From: Moraxellaceae bacterium
GTDB taxonomy: Bacteria; Pseudomonadota; Gammaproteobacteria; Burkholderiales; Rhodocyclaceae
Length of the DNA stretch: 64,000 nt
NCBI GenBank assembly: GCA_031119205.1
Contig: JAVHYF010000018.1
Coordinates: 1 to 64,000 of the forward strand
Direction: 5' to 3'
Both the position numbers and the translations under genes were made by a program. Positions 1 through 9,191 of the stretch are shown here, one piece after another. Every line of letters starts with the position of its first letter. Within the stretch, counting starts at the first letter, position 1. Below the pieces are notes generated by a model. It had not been told where the DNA came from and did not search any database. It was given only the letters and a program-made list of their open reading frames with translations.

Positions 1-2827
1 CGATGGCCGAGGTTTCGCCCGGCGCGTCGAACAGGCCACCCTGACCGGCGCTGGCGGCGGCTTGTTCGGCCGCTTCCATGGCGATGCCGACGCTGCTCAG
101 CAGCTTGTTGCGGTGGGGCTTGCCATCGGGTGTCAGCGGGGCGATGGCGTCCAGGGCGCCGGCACGTACCAGCGCTTCCACGGCGCGGCGGTTGACCGTG
201 CGACGGTCGACGCGGCCGCAGAAATCGAACAGGTCCTTGAAGGGCCCGTCCTGGCGCGCGGCCAGGATGGAGTTTACCGCCGGTTCGCCGACGCCCTTCA
301 CCGCGCCCAAGCCGTAGCGGATGGTCTTCGGATCGGTCGGTTCGAAACGGTAGTTCGAGTGGTTCACGTCCGGCGGCAGCACCTTCACCTTGTTGGCGAG
401 AGTGTCCTCGAAGAAGATCTTCACCGTGTCGGTGTTGTCCATGTCCGAGGACATGGTGGCGGCCATGAAGGCCGCGCAGTGGTGCGCCTTTAGCCAGGCG
501 GTGTGGTAGGTGACGACGGCATACGCGGCGGTGTGCGACTTGTTGAAGCCGTACTCCGCGAACTTGGTCATCAGATCGAAGAGCTGTTCGGCGAGTGCGG
601 GGTCGTAGCCGAGCTTCTTCGCGCCGTCCGCGATGGTGGCACGGTGGGCAGCCATCTCCTCCGGCTTCTTCTTGCCCATCGCCCGGCGCAGCATGTCGGC
701 GCCGCCCAGCGTGTAGCCGCCGATGATCTGCGAGATCTGCATCACCTGTTCCTGATACACGATCACGCCGTAGGTCGGCTCCAGGCAGGCTTTCAGGTCC
801 GGGTGGAAGTAGTCGATCTCCTGCTTGCCTTGTTTACGCAGGATGAAGTCGTCCACCATGCCCGAGCCCAGCGGGCCCGGACGGTAGAGCGCCAGCACGG
901 CGATGATGTCCTCGAAGCGGTCCGGCCCCAGCTTCTTGAGAAGCTTCTTCATGCCGTCCGATTCAACCTGGAAGATCGCCGTGGTGTTGGCGTCCTTCAG
1001 GATCTGGTAGGCGGCCGGGTCGCCGAATCCCAATGACATCAGGTCCGGTCGCGTGCCGGTCTCGCGCTCCACGTACTGCAGCGCGAGCTCGATAATCGTC
1101 AGGTTGCGCAGGCCGAGGAAGTCGAACTTCACCAGGCCGATGGCTTCCACGTCGTCCTTGTCGAACTGCGATACCGGCGTCGCATCCTCGCCGTCGGCGA
1201 TATAGAGCGGGCAGAAGTCCGTGAGCTTTCCGGGCGCAATCAGCACGCCACCCGCGTGCATGCCGACGCCGCGGGTCATGCCTTCCAGCGGCAGCGCGAG
1301 GTTCCACAGCTCGGTGACCGATTCGCCGTCATTGGCGTCGTTCATCATGTCGCCGATGCCGGGTTCCTGCTCGCGCGCTTCCTCCAGTCCCAGCGGCTTG
1401 TTCTGCACCACCGGGATGAGTTTGGAGAGGCGGTCACACATGCCGTACGACAGGTCCAGCACGCGGCCGACGTCGCGCACCACGGCCTTGGAGGCCATGG
1501 TGCCGAAGGTGGCGATCTGGCTCACTGCGTCTGCGCCGTAGCGGCCGCGCACGTACTCGATGACGCGGTAGCGGTTGTCCTGGCAGAAGTCGATGTCGAA
1601 GTCGGGCATCGACACCCGCTCGGGGTTCAGGAAGCGCTCGAACAGTAGGGCGTATTCCAGCGGGTCGAGGTCGGTGATCTTCAGCGAGTAGGCGACCAGC
1701 GAGCCGGCACCCGAGCCCCGACCCGGACCCACCGGAACGCCGTTGTTCTTCCCCCACTGGATGAAGTCCGCCACGATCAGGAAGTAGCCGGGGAAGCCCA
1801 TCTTGATGATGGTGTCGGTCTCGATCTTCAGGCGCTCGTCGTAGCGCGGGCGTTGCTTCTCGCGCTCCTCCGGGTGCGGGTAGAGCTGCACCAGCCGTTC
1901 TTCCAGGCCGCGCTGCGCCTCCAGCACCAGGAAGTCGTCCAGGCTCATGCCCTCGGGCGTGGGGAACAGCGGCAGGTAGTTCTTGCCCAGCGTCACTGAC
2001 AGCGAGGCGCGTTTCGCGATTTCGACGGCGTTCTCCAGCGCCTCCGGAATGTCGGCGAAGAGCTCGACCATCTCGGCCTGTGTCTTGAAGTACTGCTCCT
2101 CGGTGAAGCGCTTCGGCCGGCGCGTGTCGGCCAGCACATGGCCCTGTGCGATGCACACGCGTGCCTCGTGGGCCATGAAGTCCTCGCGCTTGAGAAACTG
2201 GATCGGGTGTGTCGCCACCACCGGCAGTGCGAGCTCGCCCGCGATGTGCAGCGCCTGCTGCACGTACTGCTCGGTGCCGGCATGGCCCGCGCGTTGCACC
2301 TCGATGTAGAAGCGGTCGGGAAAGCGCTCTGCCCAGTCGCGGGCGAGTTCGCTCGCACGCTCGAGGTTGCCGGCCGCCAGCGCCCCGGCGACATCGCCCT
2401 GCATGGCGCCGGACAGGCAGATCAGGCCGGAGGCCGAGGTGGCGTCCAGCCACTCCTTGCGCAGCTCGGCGCGGCCACGATGCTTGTTCTCCAGGAAGCC
2501 GCGCGTCAGCAGCTCGGAGATCTGGCGGTAGCCTTCGCGTTGCAGGCAGATGAGCAGCACGCGCCAGGGTTTGTCGCGGTCGGTGTCGTTGGTGATCCAG
2601 GCGTCCACGCCGATGATCGGCTTGATGCCCTTGCCACGGCAGCCCTTGTAGTGCTTGACCATGCCGAAGAGGTTGGCGAGGTCGGAGATACCCAGTGCCG
2701 GCATGCCTTCCGCCGCGGCGGCGGCGATGGCGTCGTCGATCCGCACGATGCCGTCCTCGATCGAGAACTCGCTGTGCAGGCGCAGATGGACGAAGGTGGG
2801 GGCGTGGGGCAGGGGTGCAGCAGTCAT
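1..2827 (-). CDS. dnaE: DNA polymerase III subunit alpha (3' end cut by window edge)
   Basis: Catalytic subunit of the replicative DNA polymerase III. The reading frame starts at the ATG whose complement is 2825-2827 and is open to base 1, giving 942 codons; the family is usually about 1160-1180 residues, so roughly the last 220-240 lie outside. The N-terminus (FVHLRLHSEFS) is the start of the PHP domain. The palm active site PDFDIDFCQDNR is at residues 408-419, with catalytic aspartates D409 and D411 (E. coli D401/D403). A sliding-clamp-binding motif QGGLF is at residues 929-933, matching the expected place before the OB fold. It is divergent from the EamA transporter gene. Confidence 0.97.
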   Translation of the reverse strand, partial: MTAAPLPHAPTFVHLRLHSEFSIEDGIVRIDDAIAAAAAEGMPALGISDLANLFGMVKHYKGCRGKGIKPIIGVDAWITNDTDRDKPWRVLLICLQREGYRQISELLTRGFLENKHRGRAELRKEWLDATSASGLICLSGAMQGDVAGALAAGNLERASELARDWAERFPDRFYIEVQRAGHAGTEQYVQQALHIAGELALPVVATHPIQFLKREDFMAHEARVCIAQGHVLADTRRPKRFTEEQYFKTQAEMVELFADIPEALENAVEIAKRASLSVTLGKNYLPLFPTPEGMSLDDFLVLEAQRGLEERLVQLYPHPEEREKQRPRYDERLKIETDTIIKMGFPGYFLIVADFIQWGKNNGVPVGPGRGSGAGSLVAYSLKITDLDPLEYALLFERFLNPERVSMPDFDIDFCQDNRYRVIEYVRGRYGADAVSQIATFGTMASKAVVRDVGRVLDLSYGMCDRLSKLIPVVQNKPLGLEEAREQEPGIGDMMNDANDGESVTELWNLALPLEGMTRGVGMHAGGVLIAPGKLTDFCPLYIADGEDATPVSQFDKDDVEAIGLVKFDFLGLRNLTIIELALQYVERETGTRPDLMSLGFGDPAAYQILKDANTTAIFQVESDGMKKLLKKLGPDRFEDIIAVLALYRPGPLGSGMVDDFILRKQGKQEIDYFHPDLKACLEPTYGVIVYQEQVMQISQIIGGYTLGGADMLRRAMGKKKPEEMAAHRATIADGAKKLGYDPALAEQLFDLMTKFAEYGFNKSHTAAYAVVTYHTAWLKAHHCAAFMAATMSSDMDNTDTVKIFFEDTLANKVKVLPPDVNHSNYRFEPTDPKTIRYGLGAVKGVGEPAVNSILAARQDGPFKDLFDFCGRVDRRTVNRRAVEALVRAGALDAIAPLTPDGKPHRNKLLSSVGIAMEAAEQAAASAGQGGLFDAPGETSAI

Positions 2828-2943
2828 GGGCGGCATTTTACGTTGCCCGGATGCCCTGCGGTGGCTGCCCGGCAGGGCCTGCCATTGCGGGGTGGTGGCT
2901 TGCCACTGGCATTGATGCAGGGCAACGAGCGCAAGGCGATTGC

Positions 2944-2952
2944 GGCTAGAAT
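2944..2952 (+). promoter_or_regulatory. putative -10 box (GGCTAGAAT) for the EamA transporter gene
   Basis: TAGAAT at 2947-2952 lies 80 bases before the chosen start of the downstream gene. No good -35 is visible at the right distance. The same word GGCTAGAAT occurs before the genes at 7602 and 51234, which is the main reason for listing it. Confidence 0.3.
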
Positions 2953-3032
2953 GCCGGCAGTCAACCCATAACAATACGGGTGCACGACAGGCTTCACGGT
3001 CGGGCGCTTTCTCCTTTCTTTTTCGGCAACCC

Positions 3033-3926
3033 ATGAGCTCCCACGGAAACTCGCCGGCGACGGCGCGCTGGTCCCTGCTCGCTTTGCTGGCGGGCGGCAT
3101 CTGCATCGCCTTTGCACCGATCTTCGTGCGCCTCGCAGATACCGGGCCGGTTTCCGTCGTGGTCTGGCGTATGGGGCTGTCGATTCCCTTCGTGCTGGCG
3201 CTTGCGTGGAACGAGGGAGCGCGGCGCACCGTGCGCGAGGCACCGCCGCGTGCCTGGCTGTGGCTGGTCGCTTCGGGGCTCATGCTCGGCGCAGATCTCG
3301 CGCTGTGGCACATCGCCATCCACATGACCTCGGTGGCGAACTCCACTTTCCTCATCAACCTGGCGCCGTTGTTCGTGACCCTGGGAGCCTGGTGGTTCCT
3401 GTCCGAGCGGGTCGGGTCCGGCTTCGTGCTGGCGCTGGTCTGTGCCATTGCCGGCGCGGCCTTGCTGGTGCGCGCGAGCTTCGGTGCAGGCGAGGCACTG
3501 CGCGGAGACCTGGTGGCTTTGCTGGCCGCGGTGTTCTACGCGGGCTACCAGCTCACGGTGAAGTATTGCCGGCGCTACTTCTCCACCTGGACCATCCTCG
3601 CGGGCACGGCTTCGGTCGCGGCGGTATCGCTGTTGCCGGTGGTGGTCGCGCTGGACGAGACCTTCTGGCCGCGCTCGGCTCAGGGCTGGGGCGCGGTGGT
3701 CGGTATCGCCCTGGTGTGCCAGGTGCTGGGGCAGGGCTTGATCACCTGGGCGGTCGGCCACATCCGCGCCAACATGGCCTCCATCGGCTTGCTGATCCAG
3801 CCGGTCACCGCGGCCTGGCTGGCGGTGCTGATCTTCGGCGAGACCATGTCGGTGATGCAGGTGCTGGGCTGCGTGCTGGTGCTGTTCGGCATTGCACTGG
3901 CACGACGCAACAACGGCAAGGCCTAG
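3033..3926 (+). CDS. EamA/DMT-family permease
   Basis: Predicted inner-membrane exporter of the drug/metabolite transporter superfamily, 297 residues, with the ten-helix, two-EamA-repeat pattern (first repeat about residues 14-148, second about 160-290). Characteristic stretches are the N-terminal APIFVRLADTGP followed by WRMG, and the second-repeat FGETM segment near the C-terminus. The frame is open further upstream to 2940, but the start at 3033 (MSSHGNSP) places the first membrane helix correctly. Substrate cannot be told from sequence; family members export amino acids, nucleosides or other small metabolites. It converges with the yafJ gene 7 bases downstream. Confidence 0.85.
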   Translation: MSSHGNSPATARWSLLALLAGGICIAFAPIFVRLADTGPVSVVVWRMGLSIPFVLALAWNEGARRTVREAPPRAWLWLVASGLMLGADLALWHIAIHMTSVANSTFLINLAPLFVTLGAWWFLSERVGSGFVLALVCAIAGAALLVRASFGAGEALRGDLVALLAAVFYAGYQLTVKYCRRYFSTWTILAGTASVAAVSLLPVVVALDETFWPRSAQGWGAVVGIALVCQVLGQGLITWAVGHIRANMASIGLLIQPVTAAWLAVLIFGETMSVMQVLGCVLVLFGIALARRNNGKA

Positions 3927-3933
3927 GGCCGAC

Positions 3934-4698
3934 CTAGAACAGCCGCCGGCCGCCTTCCAGCAGGGCGAACTCACCGGGCTGCATGCGCGTCCAGGCCTCG
4001 TTGTCGGTCAGCGGGTGGGTGGCAATCACCGCGACGCGGTCTTCGTGCGTAGTGAGCTGGGCGAAGTCCACGCTCAGGTCAGCATCCGCCAGGTGGGCCG
4101 ATGTGAAAGGTGCCTGCCGCACGATGTAGTGCAGGTCCGTCGCGCAGTGCGCGAACAGCAGGTTGCCGCTGCCCAGCAGGAAGTTGAAGTTGCCGCGCCG
4201 GGTCAGCTCCGGCAGCAGGGCCTGCAGGTTGGCGTACAGCACATCCACTGCCGGCATCTGCGCGAAACGCACCGACAGCTCGTTCATCAGCCAGCAGAAA
4301 GCCCATTCACTGTCGGTGGTGCCCACCGGCGTGAAGCGGTTGCCATTCATGGTGGGCAGATCGGCGAGGTTGCCGTTGTGCGCGAAGATCCAGTCACGCC
4401 CCCACAGTTCGCGGCGGAACGGATGGGTGTTGGCCAGGCTCACACGGCCCTGCGTGGCCTTGCGGATGTGGGCGATGACGTTGCGGCTCTTGATCGGGTA
4501 TTGCCGCACCAGATCCGCGATCGGCGAGGATACCGAGGGCAGGTAGTCGAGGAAGATGCGGCAGCCGTCGTCCTCGAAGAAAGCGATGCCCCAGCCGTCC
4601 ACGTGTTCGCCGGTCAGGCCGCCACGGCGGCTGAAGCCCTCGAAGGAGAACACGATGTCGGTCGGCGTATTGCAGTTCATGCCGAGAAGCTGGCACAT
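3934..4698 (-). CDS. yafJ: Class II glutamine amidotransferase, YafJ family
   Basis: 254 residues, the length of E. coli YafJ (255), and similar throughout. The N-terminal nucleophile Cys2 follows the initiator Met (MCQLLGMNCNTPTD), as needed for Ntn-type glutaminases. Other family motifs are DGWGIAFFED, IAHIRKATQG, NTHPF, and WIFAHNGNL with the oxyanion-hole Asn/Gly. The protein is a stand-alone glutaminase domain; the acceptor substrate of this family is not established. The preceding threonine dehydrogenase gene is separated from it by a strong hairpin (4794-4823), so it probably has its own transcription. Confidence 0.88.
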   Translation of the reverse strand: MCQLLGMNCNTPTDIVFSFEGFSRRGGLTGEHVDGWGIAFFEDDGCRIFLDYLPSVSSPIADLVRQYPIKSRNVIAHIRKATQGRVSLANTHPFRRELWGRDWIFAHNGNLADLPTMNGNRFTPVGTTDSEWAFCWLMNELSVRFAQMPAVDVLYANLQALLPELTRRGNFNFLLGSGNLLFAHCATDLHYIVRQAPFTSAHLADADLSVDFAQLTTHEDRVAVIATHPLTDNEAWTRMQPGEFALLEGGRRLF

Positions 4699-4793
4699 GG
4701 GACGGCCCTGCGTGATGCACTGCGCACGATCTTACCGCGCGTGCCGCATCGTGGCTGCCGGACATCGGGGCCGCAGCGCATTCCTCCAATGAA

Positions 4794-4823
4794 AAGGCCG
4801 GCCGCGTTGCCGCGGCCGGCCTT
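4794..4823 (-). terminator. Rho-independent terminator of the threonine dehydrogenase gene
   Basis: A 13-bp perfect GC-rich inverted repeat (4794-4806 with 4811-4823) around a 4-base loop, followed on the minus strand by CCTTTTCATT. It lies 23 bases beyond the stop codon at 4847. Confidence 0.8.
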
Positions 4824-4846
4824 GTTTGTACAGGCTGGCGTCTGAC

Positions 4847-5869
4847 TCAGCCGGCCTTGCGCTGCAGGCGTTCCACGTTGTCGTAGCGACGGCCGGCCAC
4901 CTCGGCCGCGAGTGCTGCTGCACGTGCGGCGAGCTGCGCCGCACATTGGGCCAGCATTTCCTCGGACAGGCTGTCGATGTCGAATTGCGGTGCCCAGCCC
5001 CAGTCCTGGCGGGCGGCGCTGTCGTCCAGGCCGGCAGGCCAACTGGCGGCGATCTGGTCGCGGTGATCCGGTTGGTACTGCACATTGAAGGTCGGCATCA
5101 GCCTGGTGATGGCGGCGACGAAGTCCTGCGGGGCACCGGAGAATCCGCCCAGGTTGTAGCCGGTGCTCTGGCGGATCTGCTCGGCCGGTGCAGCCATGAA
5201 ATCGATGGTGCCGCGGATGGCGTCGGCCATTGCCAGCATCGGCAGGGCGCGCTCGGCCGACAGCGGGCAACGATAGGTCTCGTTGGCGACGGCGGCGTGG
5301 TAGATCTCCACGGCGTAGTCAGTGGTGCCGCCACCAGGCAGGCTTTCCCAGCCGATGACGCCGGGGTAGCGCAGCACGCGGACGTCCAGGTTGAAGCGGC
5401 GGCGATACCAGGCGGCGAGGTTTTCGCCTGCGGCCTTGGCAATGCCGTACACGGTGGTCGGGCGGGTCGGCGCGTCGTCCGGCGTGGCTTCGCTGGCGGC
5501 GTCCGGGCCATAGACGGCGATGGTGGAGGGGAAGAACACGCGGCTGACGCCATGCTCGCGGCAGGCCTCCAGCACGTTGAGGAAACCGTTGAGGTTAACC
5601 TGCCAGGCACGGCCGGGATCGCGCTCGCCGACTGCGGACAGCACGCCGGCCAGGTGGTAGACGTGATCGGGTTTTTCGCGAGCGATCAGCGCGCGAACCG
5701 CATCGGCATCGGTGACGTCCAGTGTGGCGACAGGGCCGCTGACTTCCGGCTCGCGCAGGTCGCTTGCAACGACCTCCATCTCGCCGTGACGCTCCCTCAA
5801 CGCCGGTACCAGTACCCGGCCAATCTGCCCGTCACAGCCCGTGACGAGAACCCGAATCTTCCTGTCCAT
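4847..5869 (-). CDS. NAD-dependent epimerase-type L-threonine 3-dehydrogenase (SDR family)
   Basis: 340-residue extended short-chain dehydrogenase. The N-terminal Rossmann motif reads VTGCDGQIG (about residues 9-17); the catalytic set shows SST near residues 113-115 and YGIAK for the Tyr-Lys pair. The stretches GYNLGGFSG and WPAGLDDSAARQDWGW are typical of the SDR-type threonine 3-dehydrogenases, which oxidise L-threonine to 2-amino-3-ketobutyrate with NAD+. The usual partner, 2-amino-3-ketobutyrate CoA ligase, is not in this window. The gene is monocistronic, bounded by a terminator downstream and 233 bases of noncoding DNA upstream. A sugar-nucleotide epimerase activity is the alternative, but the C-terminal motifs favour threonine. 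Confidence 0.75.
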   Translation of the reverse strand: MDRKIRVLVTGCDGQIGRVLVPALRERHGEMEVVASDLREPEVSGPVATLDVTDADAVRALIAREKPDHVYHLAGVLSAVGERDPGRAWQVNLNGFLNVLEACREHGVSRVFFPSTIAVYGPDAASEATPDDAPTRPTTVYGIAKAAGENLAAWYRRRFNLDVRVLRYPGVIGWESLPGGGTTDYAVEIYHAAVANETYRCPLSAERALPMLAMADAIRGTIDFMAAPAEQIRQSTGYNLGGFSGAPQDFVAAITRLMPTFNVQYQPDHRDQIAASWPAGLDDSAARQDWGWAPQFDIDSLSEEMLAQCAAQLAARAAALAAEVAGRRYDNVERLQRKAG

Positions 5870-6102
5870 GCTTGCATCCTCTCTCTGCGCCTCGCCCCGG
5901 GGGTAGGTCCGGATCCGGAATGGATCCGGCTGGGCTCGCTACGTCGCACGAGCATGCTTGCATGCGCGGGTGACGACAGATCGAAAGGGAAGCGTGACAA
6001 AGGTCCCGCAAATTCCGGAATCGCTAGTTTCCGCCAAAAACAATGACGTCGCCCGTAGTCGAACCGGCACCTTCTGTCGAAGGCTGTCTGACTTTGCAGG
6101 GT

Positions 6103-6603
6103 TCAGGCAGGGATGCGGGCGTAGTCCACGAAGCTGTAGGCGTGGTCGTGGCGCTCGTCGGCGGCATGGAATGCGCGTGCCGTTTCACTGAATGCCAGCC
6201 TGTCGAAGGGTGGAAACAATGCGTCACCTTCCACTTCGGCGTCGACCTCGGTGAGGAACAGCAGGTCGGCTTGCGGCAAGGCCTGGGTGTAGAGCTGGGC
6301 GCCACCGATGATGAAAGCGGTGTCCTTGTCGGCGCAGGCCTCGATGGCCTCCTGCAGGCCATGGACCACGCGCGCACCCTCTGCCGCAAAACCGGCCTGG
6401 CGCGTGATCACGATGTTCTCGCGGCCGGGCAGAGGACGGCCCAATGAATCCCATGTCTTGCGGCCCATGATGATCGGGTGTCCGAGCGTCAGCGCCTTGA
6501 AGCGCTTCAGGTCCTCCGGCAACCGCCAGGGCAGGGTGTTGTCGCGGCCGATGACGCCATTCTTCGCCACCGCGGCGATCAGCGCGATCTTCGGCCGGCT
6601 CAT
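6103..6603 (-). CDS. folA: Dihydrofolate reductase
   Basis: NADPH-dependent reduction of dihydrofolate to tetrahydrofolate, 166 residues, usual bacterial size. The N-terminus [14 protein letters not shown] and [13 protein letters not shown] contain the substrate-binding loop and the active-site acidic residue; [15 protein letters not shown] and FIIGGAQLY are the two cofactor-binding signatures. The start ATG overlaps the thyA stop by four bases, so the two are co-translated: ThyA makes the dihydrofolate that FolA reduces. The segment coding FDRLA near the C-terminus contains a 14-base word identical to a REP-like word found elsewhere in the window (see findings). Confidence 0.97.
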   Translation of the reverse strand: MSRPKIALIAAVAKNGVIGRDNTLPWRLPEDLKRFKALTLGHPIIMGRKTWDSLGRPLPGRENIVITRQAGFAAEGARVVHGLQEAIEACADKDTAFIIGGAQLYTQALPQADLLFLTEVDAEVEGDALFPPFDRLAFSETARAFHAADERHDHAYSFVDYARIPA

Positions 6604-7394
6604 ACCGCCACCGGTGCCGGGATGTGCGGATGCGGGTCGTAGCCTTCCAGTGTGAAGTCCTCGAAGCTGAACGCGAAGAGATCGGTGACCTCCGGGTTCA
6701 GCTTCATCACCGGCAGCGGACGTGGCTCGCGCGACAGTTGCAGGCGGGCCTGCTCCAGGTGGTTGCTGTAGAGGTGGGCGTCGCCCAGGGTATGCACGAA
6801 ATCACCCGGCTTCAGCCCGCAGACCTGCGCGATCATCAGCGTCAGCAGTGCGTAGCTGGCGATGTTGAAAGGCACACCCAGGAAGATGTCGGCGCTGCGC
6901 TGGTACAGCTGGCAGGACAGCTTGCCGTCGGCGACGTAGAACTGGAACAGCGCGTGGCACGGCGGCAGGGCCATCTTGTCCACGTCGCCGGGGTTCCAGG
7001 CGCTCACCAAATGGCGGCGCGAATCCGGGTTCTTCTTCAGGCCTTCCACCAGCTGGCGGATCTGGTCGATCTCGCGGCCGTCTGCCGTCTGCCAGCGGCG
7101 CCACTGCTTGCCATAAACCGGGCCCAGCTCGCCGGCTTCGTCCGCCCACTCGTCCCAGATGGAAACCTTGTTTTCCTTCAGGTAGCGGATATTGGTCTCT
7201 CCCTGCAGGAACCACAGCAGCTCGTGGATGATCGAGCGCAGGTGCAGCTTCTTGGTGGTGGTGACCGGGAAGCCTTCCGACAGGTCGAAACGCATCTGGT
7301 AGCCGAACACGGACAGGGTGCCGGTGCCGGTGCGGTCCGACTTGGCGTGGCCGTGCTCGAGCACGTGGCGCATGAGATCCAGGTATTGGCGCAT
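6600..7394 (-). CDS. thyA: Thymidylate synthase
   Basis: Converts dUMP to dTMP using methylene-tetrahydrofolate and releases dihydrofolate. 264 residues, the standard short bacterial form. The N-terminus carries the phosphate-binding [10 protein letters not shown]; the nucleophile lies in [10 protein letters not shown] (Cys near residue 146-147); [17 protein letters not shown] and [12 protein letters not shown] complete the signature. It is the first gene of a thyA-folA operon with a four-base overlap. The next 200 bases upstream separate it from the divergent PilZ-like gene. Confidence 0.98.
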   Translation of the reverse strand: MRQYLDLMRHVLEHGHAKSDRTGTGTLSVFGYQMRFDLSEGFPVTTTKKLHLRSIIHELLWFLQGETNIRYLKENKVSIWDEWADEAGELGPVYGKQWRRWQTADGREIDQIRQLVEGLKKNPDSRRHLVSAWNPGDVDKMALPPCHALFQFYVADGKLSCQLYQRSADIFLGVPFNIASYALLTLMIAQVCGLKPGDFVHTLGDAHLYSNHLEQARLQLSREPRPLPVMKLNPEVTDLFAFSFEDFTLEGYDPHPHIPAPVAV

Positions 7395-7539
7395 GGAGAC
7401 TGGGAGAAGCAGAAAGAGGCAAGAAGAGGGCAGGGAGAGCGGGGCAGGGAGAGCGCCGAAGCGCCGCCGAGAGGAAATCCACGAGCATTCTACTTCCCCG
7501 TCACCGACTGATGGCCGGCTGTTTGTTTCTGGTGAGTCT

Positions 7540-7548
7540 GGCTAGAAT
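7540..7548 (+). promoter_or_regulatory. putative -10 box (GGCTAGAAT) upstream of the PilZ-like gene
   Basis: TAGAAT at 7543-7548, 54 bases before the start at 7602 and followed by GCCGG, as in the copy before the EamA gene. No -35 consensus is visible, so confidence is low. Confidence 0.3.
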
Positions 7549-7601
7549 CTGCCGGAATTCACCGGGTGGCCGGTGAAATTATCGTTTCCACGGGGGTGCG
7601 C

Positions 7602-9074
7602 ATGCTGTCCCTGCTGTCCAGAAATCATCCGCTTGCAGCAAACCGCGCGCTCCAGCAGGCCCTGGCCGAGTTGCGGGGTGCCGAGCCCGTGGAGGCCCTT
7701 GGCGAAGCCGGCTCCTGGGTCGAATCCCTGCTCGGCAATCCCGATCTCAACGATGCGGACCGCCACCGCCTGATCTTCGCGCTGGACGAGGCCACCCAGC
7801 CGCACGTCCGGCAGCTCGCCGAACTGTTCCTTGCAACTCCCGTCAGCGAAGGCGCGACGCGGCGCCAGTTGTGGAACCGCGCGCGCGGCTTCCTCGCATT
7901 GCTGCTCGATGCTTACGGCGAATGCCTGATCACCGCCGCCGCGGCCGACGATCGCGCACGTGCCACCCCGGTGTTCGCCGAGCTGGCCACCCGGGCGATC
8001 CGCACCGGCTGCCAGCGTGCCAAGTGGGACGCCTTCCGCCACGGCCCGCATGACGAAACCCTGTGGGCGCGGGTCAATCTGGCCTACCGGCTGGCGGTGG
8101 GGGCCGGTCAGGACCGTTTGCCGATCCAGCTGCGTGCAGACCGTCGCCTGGAAACTACGGCGGAACGCGAGTACGTGCGTTGCGTGGCCCTGCATGTTGT
8201 GGGGCCCGATCAACTCGACCCCGCCCAGCTCGAACTGGCAGCGCGTCTCATCACTTACGTGTGGCCGCACCTGCAACTGACCGGCGCGCCGGCCACCGGC
8301 ACCACCTACTGGGTGGAGGCTGCGCAATCCCTGCCGCCCGCCCGCCTCGTGCGAATCCCGGAGCACGCCAGCCTGCCGCGGTTCTTCAGCGGCATCGAGG
8401 CCCTGCCGGCCCTGCAGCAGCTGCACGACCTGCTGCTGGCGGGCAACGCGCCTGCCAGCCTGGTGGCGGACGACGATGCCTCGCGCTCGCGCCTGGCCGT
8501 GGTACTGGGGCACATGATCAAGGCCTGGTCCAGCGAAGCACCGGTACGCCGTCATCGCCGCCACGTCCTGCCTGGCCAGATGATGGTCATCAGCGGGCTG
8601 GTGCGCTTCCTCGGCCGCCTGGCGGGCGATGGCGAAGTCATCGTGCCGCGCACCTGGGAGCTGCGCGACGCCAGCCGCCAGGGCGTGGGGGCCGTGGCGC
8701 CACTGGACGGGCAGGAGGAAGTCCGCGTCGGCGCCCTGGTCGGCATGCATTCGCTGGACGGTGACCGCTGGCGGGTGGGCAAGATCAAGCGCCTGTGGCG
8801 GACGGCGGAGAACCGCGGCCATGTCGGCGTGGAGCTGCTGGATGGCTCACCGATGGCGGCCTCGGCCGATGACGGCTCCTGCGCCGTCCGCGTGCTGGTG
8901 CTGGACCCCCTCAAGCGCGGCGCCACCGTGCGCATTGCCGTTCCGGTCCCCGGTCCGCGCGACGGCGTGCCCCTGTACCTGCTGGATCATGGCCGGACAG
9001 CCAAGCTCGTGCCGCTGTCCGTGCTCGACCGTGGCAGCGACTACGAGATACGGGCCTATCTGTTCGCTCCCTGA
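7602..9074 (+). CDS. Large protein with PilZ-like C-terminal domain, function unknown
   Basis: 490 residues when started at the ATG MLSLLSRN; an in-frame upstream start at 7566 would add twelve unlikely residues. No signal peptide or membrane helix is visible, so it should be cytoplasmic. The first 330 residues look helical and match nothing I can name. The last 150 resemble a degenerate PilZ domain: an arginine-rich RRHRRH stretch near residue 320, then RDASRQG (the D-x-S-x-x-G pattern), then two beta-rich repeats ending in HVGVELL. PilZ domains bind cyclic di-GMP; whether this one does is inference. It stands alone between thyA and accA, with its own candidate promoter. Confidence 0.6.
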   Translation: MLSLLSRNHPLAANRALQQALAELRGAEPVEALGEAGSWVESLLGNPDLNDADRHRLIFALDEATQPHVRQLAELFLATPVSEGATRRQLWNRARGFLALLLDAYGECLITAAAADDRARATPVFAELATRAIRTGCQRAKWDAFRHGPHDETLWARVNLAYRLAVGAGQDRLPIQLRADRRLETTAEREYVRCVALHVVGPDQLDPAQLELAARLITYVWPHLQLTGAPATGTTYWVEAAQSLPPARLVRIPEHASLPRFFSGIEALPALQQLHDLLLAGNAPASLVADDDASRSRLAVVLGHMIKAWSSEAPVRRHRRHVLPGQMMVISGLVRFLGRLAGDGEVIVPRTWELRDASRQGVGAVAPLDGQEEVRVGALVGMHSLDGDRWRVGKIKRLWRTAENRGHVGVELLDGSPMAASADDGSCAVRVLVLDPLKRGATVRIAVPVPGPRDGVPLYLLDHGRTAKLVPLSVLDRGSDYEIRAYLFAP

Positions 9075-9156
9075 GCCGGAAAGCGGGCAGTAGCCAGCCA
9101 TTAACCGGGGTGATGCGGGCTTGATCGAAGCCGATCGGCACCGACGGCGCTTGCGG

Positions 9157-9162
9157 TACAAT
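9157..9162 (+). promoter_or_regulatory. putative -10 box for accA
   Basis: TACAAT 30 bases before the accA GTG start, in the setting GCGGTACAATCGCG. The -35 region is poor. Confidence 0.35.
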
Positions 9163-9191
9163 CGCGCCCTCTGTCACGCCAGCCTGTCTCT

